64,000 bases of DNA, taken from positions 19,765 through 83,764 of the forward strand of contig JAYUSQ010000206.1 in assembly GCA_043755595.1 (NCBI GenBank), in the 5' to 3' direction. Made by a program: the position numbers and the translations under genes. Source of the DNA: VFZP01 sp043755595 (GTDB taxonomy: Bacteria > Acidobacteriota > Terriglobia > Bryobacterales > Bryobacteraceae). Below are positions 42,913 through 51,701 of the stretch, in pieces (the stretch's first letter is position 1; each line of letters begins with the position of its first letter). The notes under the pieces were generated by a model that worked only from the letters and a program-made list of their open reading frames with translations, was not told the DNA's origin and ran no database searches.

Positions 42913-43632
42913 ATGCGTGGACAGATCGCGGTGACGGCGGCGGAGCGGGCGGCGCGGCGCGCGGCGGGGTTGGCGCGATTGGAACTGAATCGCGGGTTGA
43001 ATCGGGTGGCGGGTGTGCCGGTTACGATTTTCGCACTTGGCGTGTGGGGTGCTTGCGGCGGAGTGTTGGGCGCTTTGAAGTCTTGCTCCGCGGAATCGGT
43101 TCCTTATTGGGTGGCTGTCGCGGGTGGATTGGCGGAGGCATTCGCACTTTTGGCTTTGGCGCTGGCGATTGCCGTGCCGCTATGGATGTTTCATCGTCAT
43201 TTGAGGGATCAGGCCGAGGCGTTGAGTTTGGAGATGGACGTCGCTTGCTTTGATCTGGCGGCGCTGTTGCGTCCGTTTTCAATGGAGCCTGTAAGGGTGG
43301 CAACCCGGAGTTATTGGGCGGTACAGGGAGCGGAGAGGGCGGCGGCGGCGCTTGGTTTGGAACATCGCCGGGGATTGGGTATCCTCGCGGCGATTCCGGT
43401 AACTGCGGTGCTGGCGGGCTTCGTGAACTTCGGCATCGATGTTGGCAATACATTCATGGGACCGCCATGGTATGTCGCTCCTAGGATCGGCGGCGCGTTC
43501 GTTTGGTTGCTTCCAGGCTTGGCGATTGCGATCTTCGCGTCAATGAGCCACGCCTATCTGAAGGCTCGGGCGGAAAGGCTCGACCACGAAATGGCGATCG
43601 CCTGCAAGGATCTCGGCGAGTTGCTACGGTAG
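42913..43632 (+). CDS. Internally duplicated TolQ/MotA-like membrane protein
   Basis: The ATG at 42913 gives 239 residues made of two similar halves. Half one has AERAARRAAGLARLELNRGL, VPVTIFALGVWGACGGVLG, a helix FALLALALAIAVPLWMFHRH and SLEMDVACFDLAALLR. Half two repeats the order: AERAAAALGLEHRRGLGILA, IPVTAVLAGFVNFG, a helix VWLLPGLAIAIFASMSHAYL and DHEMAIACKDLGELLR. The order helix-loop-helix-cytoplasmic tail resembles TolQ/ExbB proteins, but I am not certain of the family. The open frame continues upstream to 42403 only as antisense of the creatininase gene. Its end overlaps the Uma2 gene by 9 bases. Confidence 0.6.
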   Translation: MRGQIAVTAAERAARRAAGLARLELNRGLNRVAGVPVTIFALGVWGACGGVLGALKSCSAESVPYWVAVAGGLAEAFALLALALAIAVPLWMFHRHLRDQAEALSLEMDVACFDLAALLRPFSMEPVRVATRSYWAVQGAERAAAALGLEHRRGLGILAAIPVTAVLAGFVNFGIDVGNTFMGPPWYVAPRIGGAFVWLLPGLAIAIFASMSHAYLKARAERLDHEMAIACKDLGELLR

Positions 43633-44208
43633 CAGGCTGGAGACTTGAATCGTGCCGACTTCGATGCCGTCGATGACAACTGGAATGGCGTCGCCTGGGG
43701 ACAATATCGTGAGATTGCGGTAACTTTCGCCTTGCGGATCGGTGCGCACCTCGACGCGGCGATTGACGAGATCGACAATCCAATAGACCGGGATGCCGGC
43801 TCGCGCGTAGATACGTTGCTTCGCGCCTCGATCCCGGCTGAGTGCCTCTGAAACTTCCACAACCAGAGCAAGGTCGGCAGGCTTCGGATGTCGGCTAATG
43901 TAATCACGCCTGGTTCCTCGCGCGACCGCAGCGTCAGGCTCAGGCTCACTATCGGCGAGAGTGATCGGATTGGGAATTTTTGCGCACCAGCCAAGAGGCA
44001 CGATAGCCGCCAGCCGGGACTGGACTTCTTCCGTGGCAAAGGCGTGCGGTGGATTTATGGCTATTTTTTCAACCAGGACCCCTTCGATCAATTCAACCGG
44101 AGAATCGGAATTCAAAATCCCCGCGTCGATCATGGAATGATATTGATCGACCGAGAGCCGCCAGATCCGATCTGGGAGCGGGGGAACCGGTGAAATCAGG
44201 GTAGCCAT
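43624..44208 (-). CDS. Uma2-family PD-(D/E)xK nuclease-like protein
   Basis: A 194-residue Uma2 (DUF820) protein: SPVELIEGVLVEKIAINPPH at about 35-54, SEPEPDAAVARG near 86-97, and LALVVEVSEALSRDRGAKQR with YARAGIPVYWIVDLVNRRVE near 110-150. The Glu...Asp...Glu-x-Ser/Lys pattern is that of a restriction-endonuclease-like fold. The family is abundant in cyanobacteria, acidobacteria and planctomycetes; its role is unknown, possibly nuclease activity in mobile or toxin contexts. Confidence 0.85.
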   Translation of the reverse strand: MATLISPVPPLPDRIWRLSVDQYHSMIDAGILNSDSPVELIEGVLVEKIAINPPHAFATEEVQSRLAAIVPLGWCAKIPNPITLADSEPEPDAAVARGTRRDYISRHPKPADLALVVEVSEALSRDRGAKQRIYARAGIPVYWIVDLVNRRVEVRTDPQGESYRNLTILSPGDAIPVVIDGIEVGTIQVSSLLP

Positions 44209-44246
44209 CGTCGCGCCTCGCCTTTATTGTAGCTTTATCGTAGCGG

Positions 44247-44993
44247 CTACTTCTTCAGAATTTCGTCGCGCTCCACCTTACCATCGCGTACGTGGAGAAT
44301 GCGATGGGCGTTCATCGCGATGTCGTGTTCGTGCGTCACCAAGACGACGGTGTTGCCCGCCGAATGGAGCCGTTCGAAGAGCGCCATGATTTCGATACCG
44401 GTCGCGGTGTCGAGGTTGCCCGTGGGTTCGTCGGCCAGCAGGATCGAGGGATTGTTCACGAGGGCTCGTGCGATGGCGACGCGTTGCCGTTGCCCGCCCG
44501 AAAGCTCGTTCGGTTTGTGATGCATGCGATTTTCAAGGTCGACTTGTTGGAGAGCGAATTGCGCTTGCTTCAGACGCTTGTCGGCCGGCATGCCGGAGTA
44601 GATCAGCGGCAATTCGACATTGTGCAAGGCCGTCGCGCGCGGCAACAAGTTAAAGGTCTGGAAGACGAAGCCGATTTCCTTGTTCCGGATGCGCGCCAGT
44701 TCATCGTCAGTCAAATTGCTGACCAGGTAACCGTTGATGTAATACTGGCCACTGCTGGCGGTGTCGAGGCAACCGATGAGGTTCATCAACGTCGATTTGC
44801 CGGAACCCGACGGTCCCATGATGGCGACGTATTCGCCCCGCTTGATTTCGATATCGGTGCCGTTGACCGCGTGGATTTCCTGGTCGCCCATGATAAACGT
44901 CTTGCGCAAATCGTAGGTGCGAATGACGATCCCGTCCCGGCGAAGCTGCTCGCCCTTTTGGATATCGGCTTCTTGAGTGGCTGAACGCGACAT
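44247..44993 (-). CDS. ABC transporter ATPase of a MacAB-type exporter
   Basis: A 248-residue ATPase with Walker A GPSGSGKSTLMNLIG, Q-loop FVFQTFNLLPRAT, signature LSGGQRQRVAIARA, Walker B ILLADEPTGNLD and H-loop VLVTHEHDIAMNA. It has the MacB-type N-terminus (IRTYDLRKTFIMGDQEIHAV) but no fused permease. It starts 74 bases after the adaptor gene on the same strand, so they form a two-gene operon. The permease that should join them is not in the window. Confidence 0.9.
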   Translation of the reverse strand: MSRSATQEADIQKGEQLRRDGIVIRTYDLRKTFIMGDQEIHAVNGTDIEIKRGEYVAIMGPSGSGKSTLMNLIGCLDTASSGQYYINGYLVSNLTDDELARIRNKEIGFVFQTFNLLPRATALHNVELPLIYSGMPADKRLKQAQFALQQVDLENRMHHKPNELSGGQRQRVAIARALVNNPSILLADEPTGNLDTATGIEIMALFERLHSAGNTVVLVTHEHDIAMNAHRILHVRDGKVERDEILKK

Positions 44994-45067
44994 GGGTAGT
45001 GGAAAGATCCCCTTCAGTTGGAAGACGCCCGGACCAGGGCACGGGTAACGCTACGGCTTGACGTCAT

Positions 45068-46555
45068 CTACGATTCTGTCTTGGCGGGGGCCTTGTTGTC
45101 CACTTTGATTTTGGCGTCGTTCTTGATCGTGCGGATCACTTTGTAGCTGCCCGTGATGATTTCGTCACCGTCGCCGACCCCGCCAAGGACTTCAATATCA
45201 GTAGCCCCGGTGATGCCGGTTTCGACTTTGCGGAAGGCAGCGGTCTCGCCCTTGATGACGAAAACGCCCTGAGATTCTTTCTTCCGCTCCTTCTCCTGCG
45301 CGGGCGTGAGGGTCTTAGGGGCCGCGCCTTTGGGAGCTTCCGGCTCCAGGTCTCCCTGCTGCCGGACGGTGAGCGCCTGAATCGGAATTGTCAGCACATT
45401 CTGGCGGGTGGCGGTGACGATCTTGGCGGTGCAGGAAAGACCGGGGCGGATCTCCGAAGGAGGATCGAGGAGTTTCACAACCACCTTGAAGTCTTTGGCC
45501 TCCTGGCTGGAAATCGCACTTTGCGAAGCGGCCAGCCCAGTGCTCCGGAGAATAGCGGTGTTGCCGATTTCGATGACCTTGCCTTTGAAGGTCTTGTTGG
45601 ATCCGATGGCGTCGATCGTCACATCCACGTTTTGATCGAGCTTGACGTTGACGATGTCGGTTTCGTCCACCTTCACTTCGGCCGTGATGAACGACATGTC
45701 GGCGATCGTCATGATGAGGCTGGCGCCGGAATTCTGGATACCTGGCACGACGGTCTCACCGGTGCGCACGGGGAGATTGGTCACCATGCCATCGATCGGG
45801 GAAACAGCCTGAGTGCGCGCCAACACATCCTGCGCGCGCTTGAGGTTTGCCTGGCTGAGCGTGATGCGGCGTTGCGCGGCCATAAGCGAGGCCACCAACT
45901 GCGCGCGACGAGCCTTGGCCTGCGGGATCCGCGTTTCAGCCTCACGCACACCGGCCTCGGCGGCCTCAACCGCAATTCTGGCGTCGTCATAGTCGCGCCG
46001 GGCGATCAGTTTTTCGTTGTAAAGGCGTTCGATCCGGCCAAAGTTGATCTTGGCCTTTTCGACCTCAGTCCGGCTGCGATCAAGCGAAGCCTGGAGCGTC
46101 TTCATGCTTTCGTCTTCGACGCCGAGTCCAGCTTCGGAGGCGGACGATTCGGCTTCCGTGCTAGAGACATTCGCCCGCTGAGCGGCTACTTCGGCTTCCG
46201 GCTGGACGCTTTCGAGCTGTGCGAGAAGCTGCCCTTTTCTGACGGTTTGCCCTTCGAGGACGAGGATGGAAGTTATGCGCGCGGGGCCCGAAGCATTCGA
46301 TCCTATGTTGATGTAATTGCGAGGTTTAATCTCGCCAGAAGCGGTGACGAGCGAAGTGAGATCCTGTCGCGCGGCCTTCCCCGTCTGAACGGTTATGATG
46401 CCGCGCTTGCCATATTGAATACTGGCATAAACTCCGCCCGCGATCATCAGCGGCCCGACAACGCCGATGGCCACTTTCCACTTGGTCTTCAAGAAATGTC
46501 TCTCCCTTGAATTGTTAGACGCAACGACGGCGCCAGAAGTTCTCTTAACTTCCAT
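45068..46555 (-). CDS. HlyD/MacA-type periplasmic adaptor
   Basis: The ATG at 46555 gives 495 residues: a cytoplasmic N-terminus, one membrane helix (KVAIGVVGPLMIAGGVYASI, about 25-44), a lipoyl-like half domain (ASGEIKPRNYINIG, then VLEGQTVRKGQLLAQLES), a long coiled-coil hairpin (about 125-250), the second lipoyl half (SPIDGMVTNLPVRTGETVVP) and beta-barrel domains. This is the standard MacA adaptor linking an inner-membrane ABC exporter to an outer-membrane channel. A 40-residue charged insert (PKGAAPKTLTPAQEKERKKE) near the end is unusual. Confidence 0.88.
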   Translation of the reverse strand: MEVKRTSGAVVASNNSRERHFLKTKWKVAIGVVGPLMIAGGVYASIQYGKRGIITVQTGKAARQDLTSLVTASGEIKPRNYINIGSNASGPARITSILVLEGQTVRKGQLLAQLESVQPEAEVAAQRANVSSTEAESSASEAGLGVEDESMKTLQASLDRSRTEVEKAKINFGRIERLYNEKLIARRDYDDARIAVEAAEAGVREAETRIPQAKARRAQLVASLMAAQRRITLSQANLKRAQDVLARTQAVSPIDGMVTNLPVRTGETVVPGIQNSGASLIMTIADMSFITAEVKVDETDIVNVKLDQNVDVTIDAIGSNKTFKGKVIEIGNTAILRSTGLAASQSAISSQEAKDFKVVVKLLDPPSEIRPGLSCTAKIVTATRQNVLTIPIQALTVRQQGDLEPEAPKGAAPKTLTPAQEKERKKESQGVFVIKGETAAFRKVETGITGATDIEVLGGVGDGDEIITGSYKVIRTIKNDAKIKVDNKAPAKTES

Positions 46556-46699
46556 ATTAGCTAAGATAGGCGGAAACAAGGGGGGCGAGCTGGATTTGGG
46601 CGCGCGACATTGGAAGTGATAGATTGGTTGGAATGCAGGCAAATCGCGGAAATCCGAGCTTAGCGGTACACCAGACCGAGACGCGTCCTACCGAGCCGC

Positions 46700-46716
46700 A
46701 ACTATAAGGGAGCGGT
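46700..46716 (+). repeat. Left inverted repeat at the RAYT element
   Basis: AACTATAAGGGAGCGGT at 46700-46716 is matched in inverted orientation by ACCGCTCCCTTAATAGTT at 47244-47261, with one extra A in the right copy. The pair encloses 562 bases that hold the decayed RAYT gene. RAYT transposases act on REP palindromes that flank them, so these are likely REP remnants. Confidence 0.6.
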
Positions 46717-46718
46717 GG

Positions 46719-47216
46719 TTGACGTATTTCATTACGTTCGCCTGCTACGGAACGCGCTTGCACGGCGACGAATCGGGATCGGTGGATCGGCATCACAATC
46801 TGGTTGGCGACCGGATGTTGGAACCCGACGCCGAACGTGTCATAGCAGAACGGCGAGAAATGCTCCAGGATCCTTATGTACTCGACGAAGCCGCCCGGCC
46901 AGTGGTGCTGGCGGCCATCCAGAGGCATTGCGTCTACCGGGGGTGGAACCTGCTGGCTGCGCACGTCAGGTCCAACCATGTGCATATTATCGTCGAGGCC
47001 GAGCGTCGGCCCGAGAGAATCATGAACGAGTTCAAGTCGTACGCCAGCCGCGAGGCTAAACCAGTTGACAAGCGAGAGACCCGATCGGAAACGGTGGGCG
47101 CGGCATGGTAGCACCCGTTGGTTATGGGAAGGATGAGAATGTCAGGCATTGCGCTTCGGTACGTAATCGATGAGCAGGGCGTGCCTATGGCACTATTCGT
47201 CGCCGACGAGCCTTGA
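46719..47216 (+). pseudogene. Decayed RAYT (REP-associated, IS200-like) transposase
   Basis: From TTG 46719, with GGAGCGG upstream, the first frame gives YFITFACYGTRLHGDESGSV, DRHHNLVGDRM and WNLLAAHVRSNHVHIIVEAE, the HUH motif and family hallmarks. Near 47075-47083 homology passes to the next frame (KRWARHGSTRWLWEG), near 47132 to a third (DENVRH) and near 47151 to a fourth (ALRYVIDEQGVPMALF), stopping at 47214. Each step fits a one-base insertion or two-base loss. The predicted catalytic tyrosine region is therefore out of frame, and the enzyme should be dead. Confidence 0.72.
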
Positions 47217-47243
47217 TTGATGCCACCTTGGGGGCCTTTGCGG

Positions 47244-47261
47244 ACCGCTCCCTTAATAGTT
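47244..47261 (-). repeat. Right inverted repeat at the RAYT element
   Basis: ACCGCTCCCTTAATAGTT is the reverse complement of the left repeat at 46700-46716 apart from one extra base. It lies 28 bases after the end of the decayed transposase reading frames. Confidence 0.6.
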
Positions 47262-47436
47262 TCCAAGAAGGGGAAAAAGAAGGGCGAGATTTCCACAGTC
47301 GTCGCGAACGCGGGCTGTGGAAAACCCATGAGTTTTTGCCGGGCAATGACTTGAAAAATCAGGCATGCTGTAGATACCGGCAGGCACGCCGACGCCAGGA
47401 ATTCCACTCCCAGACCTTTGACGTCTACCGCAAGGC

Positions 47437-48196
47437 AAGGCACCGCGATCCGCGAGGTAAAAATACCCATGCCGCCTTCCGGACCCGATCAACTGGCCGA
47501 GGCGATGATCTCAGCGATCGCCCCCCCACGCGCGTGCTGTTCTTCTCCGGCATCCTCTCTCCCACCGGCACGCTGATGCCAGTGCGCAGAATCTGCGATG
47601 CCGCGCGGACCAAAGGCGTGATTTCAGTGTGTGGACGGCGCGCATATGAACGGCCAGATCCCGATGCGGATCGATGAGCTTGGATGCGACTACTACGCCG
47701 GCAGCCCGCACAAAGGGATGTTCGCGCCGGCGGGATGCGGCATTCTGTGGGGACGGCCGGAGATGCTCGACAATCTGTGGCCCACCAATGTCACCGGCGG
47801 CTGGGATCGCAAGGAGGAGGCGCGGGCGGCGCGCTTCATGTTCGTCGGCGCCAACAATCGGGCGATATTGAACGGCCTGGTGGCGGCAGTGAAGTTTGCC
47901 AGCGGGATGGGCCCGGACCGCATATATGCCCGGATTCATGCGCTCGCCAAGCAAGTACGCGACCGGGCGGCTGGGCTCGACTACCTGCTCGTGCGGACTC
48001 TGGCGGACGACCGGCTGTATGGCTCGCTTGTGGCGTTTAAGATGCCCGGCGTGGTCCGCGTGAAGTTCGGCAGGCTGTGCAGTGAGCGGAAGATCTGGGT
48101 AGGGGGCGGCGACCGCATGCGGATATCCGCGCATGTTCACACACGGCCACGGGATATTGATGTTTGTTTGAAACGTTGGCGGAGGCGCGGGCGTAG
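47437..48196 (+). pseudogene. 5'-truncated, frameshifted class V aminotransferase
   Basis: Homology begins near 47437 with GTAIREVKIPMPPSGPDQLA, passes to another frame by 47530 (RVLFFSGILSPTGTLMPVRR), and at 47631 to a third: VDGAHMNGQIPMRIDELGCD, YYAGSPHKGMFAPAGCGILW and RMRISAHVHTRPRDID. HK in SPHK would be the PLP-lysine segment of the isopenicillin-N-epimerase group. A last one-base loss near 48171 throws the frame past the natural stop (CLETLAEARA, TAG at 48194) into the next gene. The N-terminal half is missing. It lies just after the RAYT repeat, so insertion of the element may have destroyed it. Confidence 0.65.
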
Positions 48197-48258
48197 AGAG
48201 TTGAGTGGGTTGGCCGGGCAGGCGAGTCGCTCGCCTGCCCAGTGTTGCTTCTACACGT

Positions 48259-50739
48259 TCAGCGAACCGCGACTGTCACGCCCGCCTGGCTGGCGGCTCC
48301 TCCGACGCGGATCACCACCGGTGCGGCCGGGCCGGCACCCGCAGTTGCCGGGATTCGGACATTTATTTGCACGACCCCGGCCACTAATCCAGGTGCGGCG
48401 CCAGCGAAGGACACTTCCGCGGGTTGACCATCGACGGTCGCCAAAACCGGAAGAACAGGCTGAGGCAGAGGTGCAGTGCCTGGCTTTCCGTCGATGCCAG
48501 GGGGATTTGTGACGCCTTCTCCTGTCGCGTAGATTGCCACAATGCTCCCCTTGGCGGCGGGGTTAGCGGCTGAATTCACGGTGAGATCCTGGTTTAGAAT
48601 CGCGCCGGGTCCGAACCCGGATGCGTTCAGAGTGAAGATGCCTGGGAAGGCTGGATTCACCAAGGCGCTCAAGGCATTGGACTTTGCACCGTCGTACTCA
48701 ACCTCGATCTGGACGCGGGGTTTTCCCGCAACACCATAGGGCACCACGGCGCTCAGCTGCCTGTCACTCGAGTAGATCATTGGCCCAGGTTGGCCGTCGA
48801 ATAACACCCTGGTTTTGGCCAGCGTCGTATCGACCAAGCCGGCTGCCGTCAATTTCAGCGTCTCTCCGGAAGCCGGGCCAATTCCGAGCCCGAAAATCGT
48901 AACCATCTCACCCGGAGAGATTCCGTTGCCCTGGTAGCTGGCAGCATTCAGCACACTGCCGATAGTCAGTCCGGGAGTGGTCAACCCCGTTACATCGGTG
49001 AATGTGGTGTTGACCCCGTCGCTGACGAAAACGCGGATCAGGCCTTGACCCCTCGTCGACTGAACCGCCGTCGCGTCGAACGAAAAAACGGGCTCCTTGA
49101 GATCAACGGCGATTGGCACAAAGCTGCGGCCTCCGTCTGGGCTGAAGGCCGCCTGGAACATCACGTTGTTTCCCGCGGGTGAAGCGAGCCTTGCAACGAC
49201 TCTCGCCTCGCGACCCAGCGTTGCACCGGCGGCCGGCGTCGTGATCTCAACCCTCGGAGGCTGCTGGCCACCTTCGATCGATCCGAAGGTTCTACCGCCT
49301 CCAAGATCGGTGATGGCGATTGAACGGACCGCGCCGCTCACCGGCACCATCACCTCGAAGAACCCTGGTACGGAGATGCTCTTACTGGCATCATCGGCAA
49401 CATACGGATTGAAAGGCACCACGGTTTGTCCCGTTGTCGAGTTCACTCGCACCGAATAACGGAATTGCTGTTCACGAATTAGCCGCGTTGGCTGCGATCT
49501 CCAGGGATAGCGGAAGGCCGGTTTCAATTGAATGAGGCGTTCGCCGCCCGGATCGAAGATGCCTTGCACGATTACGACGTCGGTGGCAAAGTCACCTGCG
49601 GAGTCAGGCGATGCCAACGTGGGAGAAGAGAGTAACTGCTGGTAGGAGACGCATGCCGCGCCGCTACAGGATCCGCTTTGGTTCGGGTGAATCCACGCTT
49701 GGACGGTCAGCAGGCCAGCGTCCATGATGTCGAATAGAGTACCAGGCTTGACTCGGTTGACGACGTTATTCGCTGCGGGATTGCCCACTAGGCGCGCGCC
49801 GGTGTCCCAACCCACTTCGCCGATTGGAGTGGACGCAGGGTTGTGGTCGAAACCGAAGTTATGCATCAACTCGTGGGCATACGATCGCTGGTGCCGGATG
49901 GGATCGGTGTTGCCGAAGGCGTTGCGGCCGCCTACTTGCCCGAGCCCATTTCCGTTGATTGGATTGCCGTTGATCCAGCCATAGAGGAATATCCGATCGC
50001 TGGCACCCACGCCGCTGTTCACAATTAATTGGCGGCAAGACGCAAGCAGGGATATCAGCCCATTGCCGTCGGCACCGAGTGCGTCGAGCCTTCCATCACC
50101 GTTCGAGTCCCCTGCGTAACCGAGAGTCGGAAAGAGCCCCTGTTGGTAGAGTGTCGGAGTCGATTCGTCAACAGGTAACATCCCGCGGACCATGGCGTCT
50201 CCGACACCGGGTTGAACCGTGACTGGATCGGGAAGGCCAAACCCGGACGGCCTATAGTTGATCCGCGTAAAGTACAGCAGCGGAGCGGTGCGGGCGGTGA
50301 AAGTCAGATTGGGCGTGGTCAACTGGACCGTGGTGTCGCCACCCGAGGAAACGGGCTCGATTCGGAACGTCACGGCGGCGGACACCGGAATTCCCGAAGG
50401 CGCTGGAATCTCAAAGTTCAAAGTGTCGTTTTGATTGGCACGATTTGGCGCAAGTACGGCGGTGAACGGCGCATTGATCGGCAGAATTCCAGCGACCGGG
50501 GTAATGGCGGATCCGGAGACTAGGATGTGCAACCTTCCAGATACTCCGGTCACGGGAGAGGCCGAACCGCTGACCGCAAGCGTGGCCCTGACCGTGGTTC
50601 CTCTCCCGGCTATGAGCGGGACGAGTGAATTCGCTGTGGTTTGTATGGCTTGAGTAACCTCAATGTTCGAAACTGTCAAAGTGGCGGCAACGCAAGGCAA
50701 GCAGGCGAAAGCTGAAAGGGAAGCTAGTAGGTGTTTCAT
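48259..50739 (-). CDS. Secreted metzincin-like metalloprotease with TIGR03437-type C-terminus
   Basis: An 826-residue exported protein (signal KHLLASLSAFACLPCVAA). An N-terminal beta domain precedes a zinc motif SYAHELMHNFGFDHNP at about 287-302; HELMHNFGFDH fits HExxHxxGxxH, with a downstream methionine (FDIMDAG) suitable for a Met-turn. The C-terminal 250 residues (VLNAASYQGNGISPGEMVTI, FGLGIGPASGETL, VVPYGVAGKPRVQIEVEYDG) form the Solibacter-type domain found on secreted acidobacterial proteins. Substrate unknown; a role in degrading external protein is plausible. Confidence 0.82.
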   Translation of the reverse strand: MKHLLASLSAFACLPCVAATLTVSNIEVTQAIQTTANSLVPLIAGRGTTVRATLAVSGSASPVTGVSGRLHILVSGSAITPVAGILPINAPFTAVLAPNRANQNDTLNFEIPAPSGIPVSAAVTFRIEPVSSGGDTTVQLTTPNLTFTARTAPLLYFTRINYRPSGFGLPDPVTVQPGVGDAMVRGMLPVDESTPTLYQQGLFPTLGYAGDSNGDGRLDALGADGNGLISLLASCRQLIVNSGVGASDRIFLYGWINGNPINGNGLGQVGGRNAFGNTDPIRHQRSYAHELMHNFGFDHNPASTPIGEVGWDTGARLVGNPAANNVVNRVKPGTLFDIMDAGLLTVQAWIHPNQSGSCSGAACVSYQQLLSSPTLASPDSAGDFATDVVIVQGIFDPGGERLIQLKPAFRYPWRSQPTRLIREQQFRYSVRVNSTTGQTVVPFNPYVADDASKSISVPGFFEVMVPVSGAVRSIAITDLGGGRTFGSIEGGQQPPRVEITTPAAGATLGREARVVARLASPAGNNVMFQAAFSPDGGRSFVPIAVDLKEPVFSFDATAVQSTRGQGLIRVFVSDGVNTTFTDVTGLTTPGLTIGSVLNAASYQGNGISPGEMVTIFGLGIGPASGETLKLTAAGLVDTTLAKTRVLFDGQPGPMIYSSDRQLSAVVPYGVAGKPRVQIEVEYDGAKSNALSALVNPAFPGIFTLNASGFGPGAILNQDLTVNSAANPAAKGSIVAIYATGEGVTNPPGIDGKPGTAPLPQPVLPVLATVDGQPAEVSFAGAAPGLVAGVVQINVRIPATAGAGPAAPVVIRVGGAASQAGVTVAVR

Positions 50740-51189
50740 CTCGCTGGAGTAGTGCGGGTTGACTGCGCTTCGTTACATTTTTGTTGTTGAAAGCGAGAAA
50801 AGAACAGGAGCACCCAACGGTGTACTGGCTGTTAGAATGACGCTGTGCAAAGTCGATTGAGCGGCAGAGCCGAATACTCGAGCATATCGATCCGCTGATC
50901 GAGGTTTCCGCCCGGACGACTACTCGAGTTGCCGGGAGGAATCAACGCGATGCCCGCCTCGGCCATCGGTCTCTGCCGTTCGAGCTGATTTGAGGCGCGT
51001 GTTCGCGCAGAGGCGGCTTCGTTTCCACGATCCCTTCGCCGTCCCTTAACCGCCCCAGCATGAGGCCATGACCCCTTGACACGGACAACTCAGATGTCTT
51101 GCGATGGCGGCTCGGTATCGGAGCCTCGTTCGTCTCCATTTCTATGTCGCGCACCCGCTGGATTTCCAGGCGCGTCTATACTCTCAAAT
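50740..51189. other. Gene-free stretch of 450 bases
   Basis: Between the divergent metzincin and histidine-phosphatase genes. It must carry both promoters. Reading frames here are short and match nothing I recognise; one plus-strand run near 50860-50985 (LEHIDPLIEVSARTTTR) might be a gene scrap. No hairpin with a T-run is seen. Confidence 0.5.
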
Positions 51190-51699
51190 ATGACCAGACT
51201 GTTCCTGTTCCTGTTGACGAGCGGCTTCGCGTTGATTGCCGCCGACAGCCGAGTTCACACGATCATAATGGTCCGCCACGGAGAGAAGCTCAATCCGACC
51301 GGCGACACGGTACTGAACGGGAAGGGGCAGGCGCGCGCGCTATTGCTGGCCGAGACACTGCGCGACGCCAAGGTGTCACGGATTTTCTACTCGCCGTTTA
51401 TCCGGATGCGGCAAACTGGCAAACCGATTTCGACGGCGACAGGCGTGAAGCCGGTGGAGATTTCCGCCGACGAGTTGGACAAGCTTGTCACTGAGCTTCG
51501 TCGAGGCGCGCCCGGCGCAACGACGCTGGTGATTCATCACAGCAACACGATTCCAGAAATCGTGAAGAAGTTAGGGGGCGGCGAAATTCCGCCGCTTGCC
51601 GAGACCGAGTATGACCGGATGTTGATTCTGACGCTGCCGCTCGACGCGAATAGCGAACGAGCGGCTCACGTCGTGACATTGCACTACGGCGGAAAGTAG
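51190..51699 (+). CDS. Exported histidine phosphatase (SixA/PGAM-like)
   Basis: From ATG 51190 the protein is 169 residues with a signal peptide (RLFLFLLTSGFALIAAD). The RHG motif IIMVRHGEK holds the phospho-accepting His at about 30; the second histidine is in LVIHHSNTIPE near 118. Other family points are NGKGQARALLLAETL and YSPFIRMRQTGKP. Small exported relatives are common; the substrate is unknown. It converges on the Gfo/Idh gene with a 2-base gap. Confidence 0.85.
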   Translation: MTRLFLFLLTSGFALIAADSRVHTIIMVRHGEKLNPTGDTVLNGKGQARALLLAETLRDAKVSRIFYSPFIRMRQTGKPISTATGVKPVEISADELDKLVTELRRGAPGATTLVIHHSNTIPEIVKKLGGGEIPPLAETEYDRMLILTLPLDANSERAAHVVTLHYGGK

Positions 51700-51701
51700 C
51701 G

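Noticed and set aside
48197..48512. Extension of the aminotransferase frame into the metzincin gene
   Set aside because: It results from the last frameshift; homology ends at the TAG at 48194-48196 in the restored frame.
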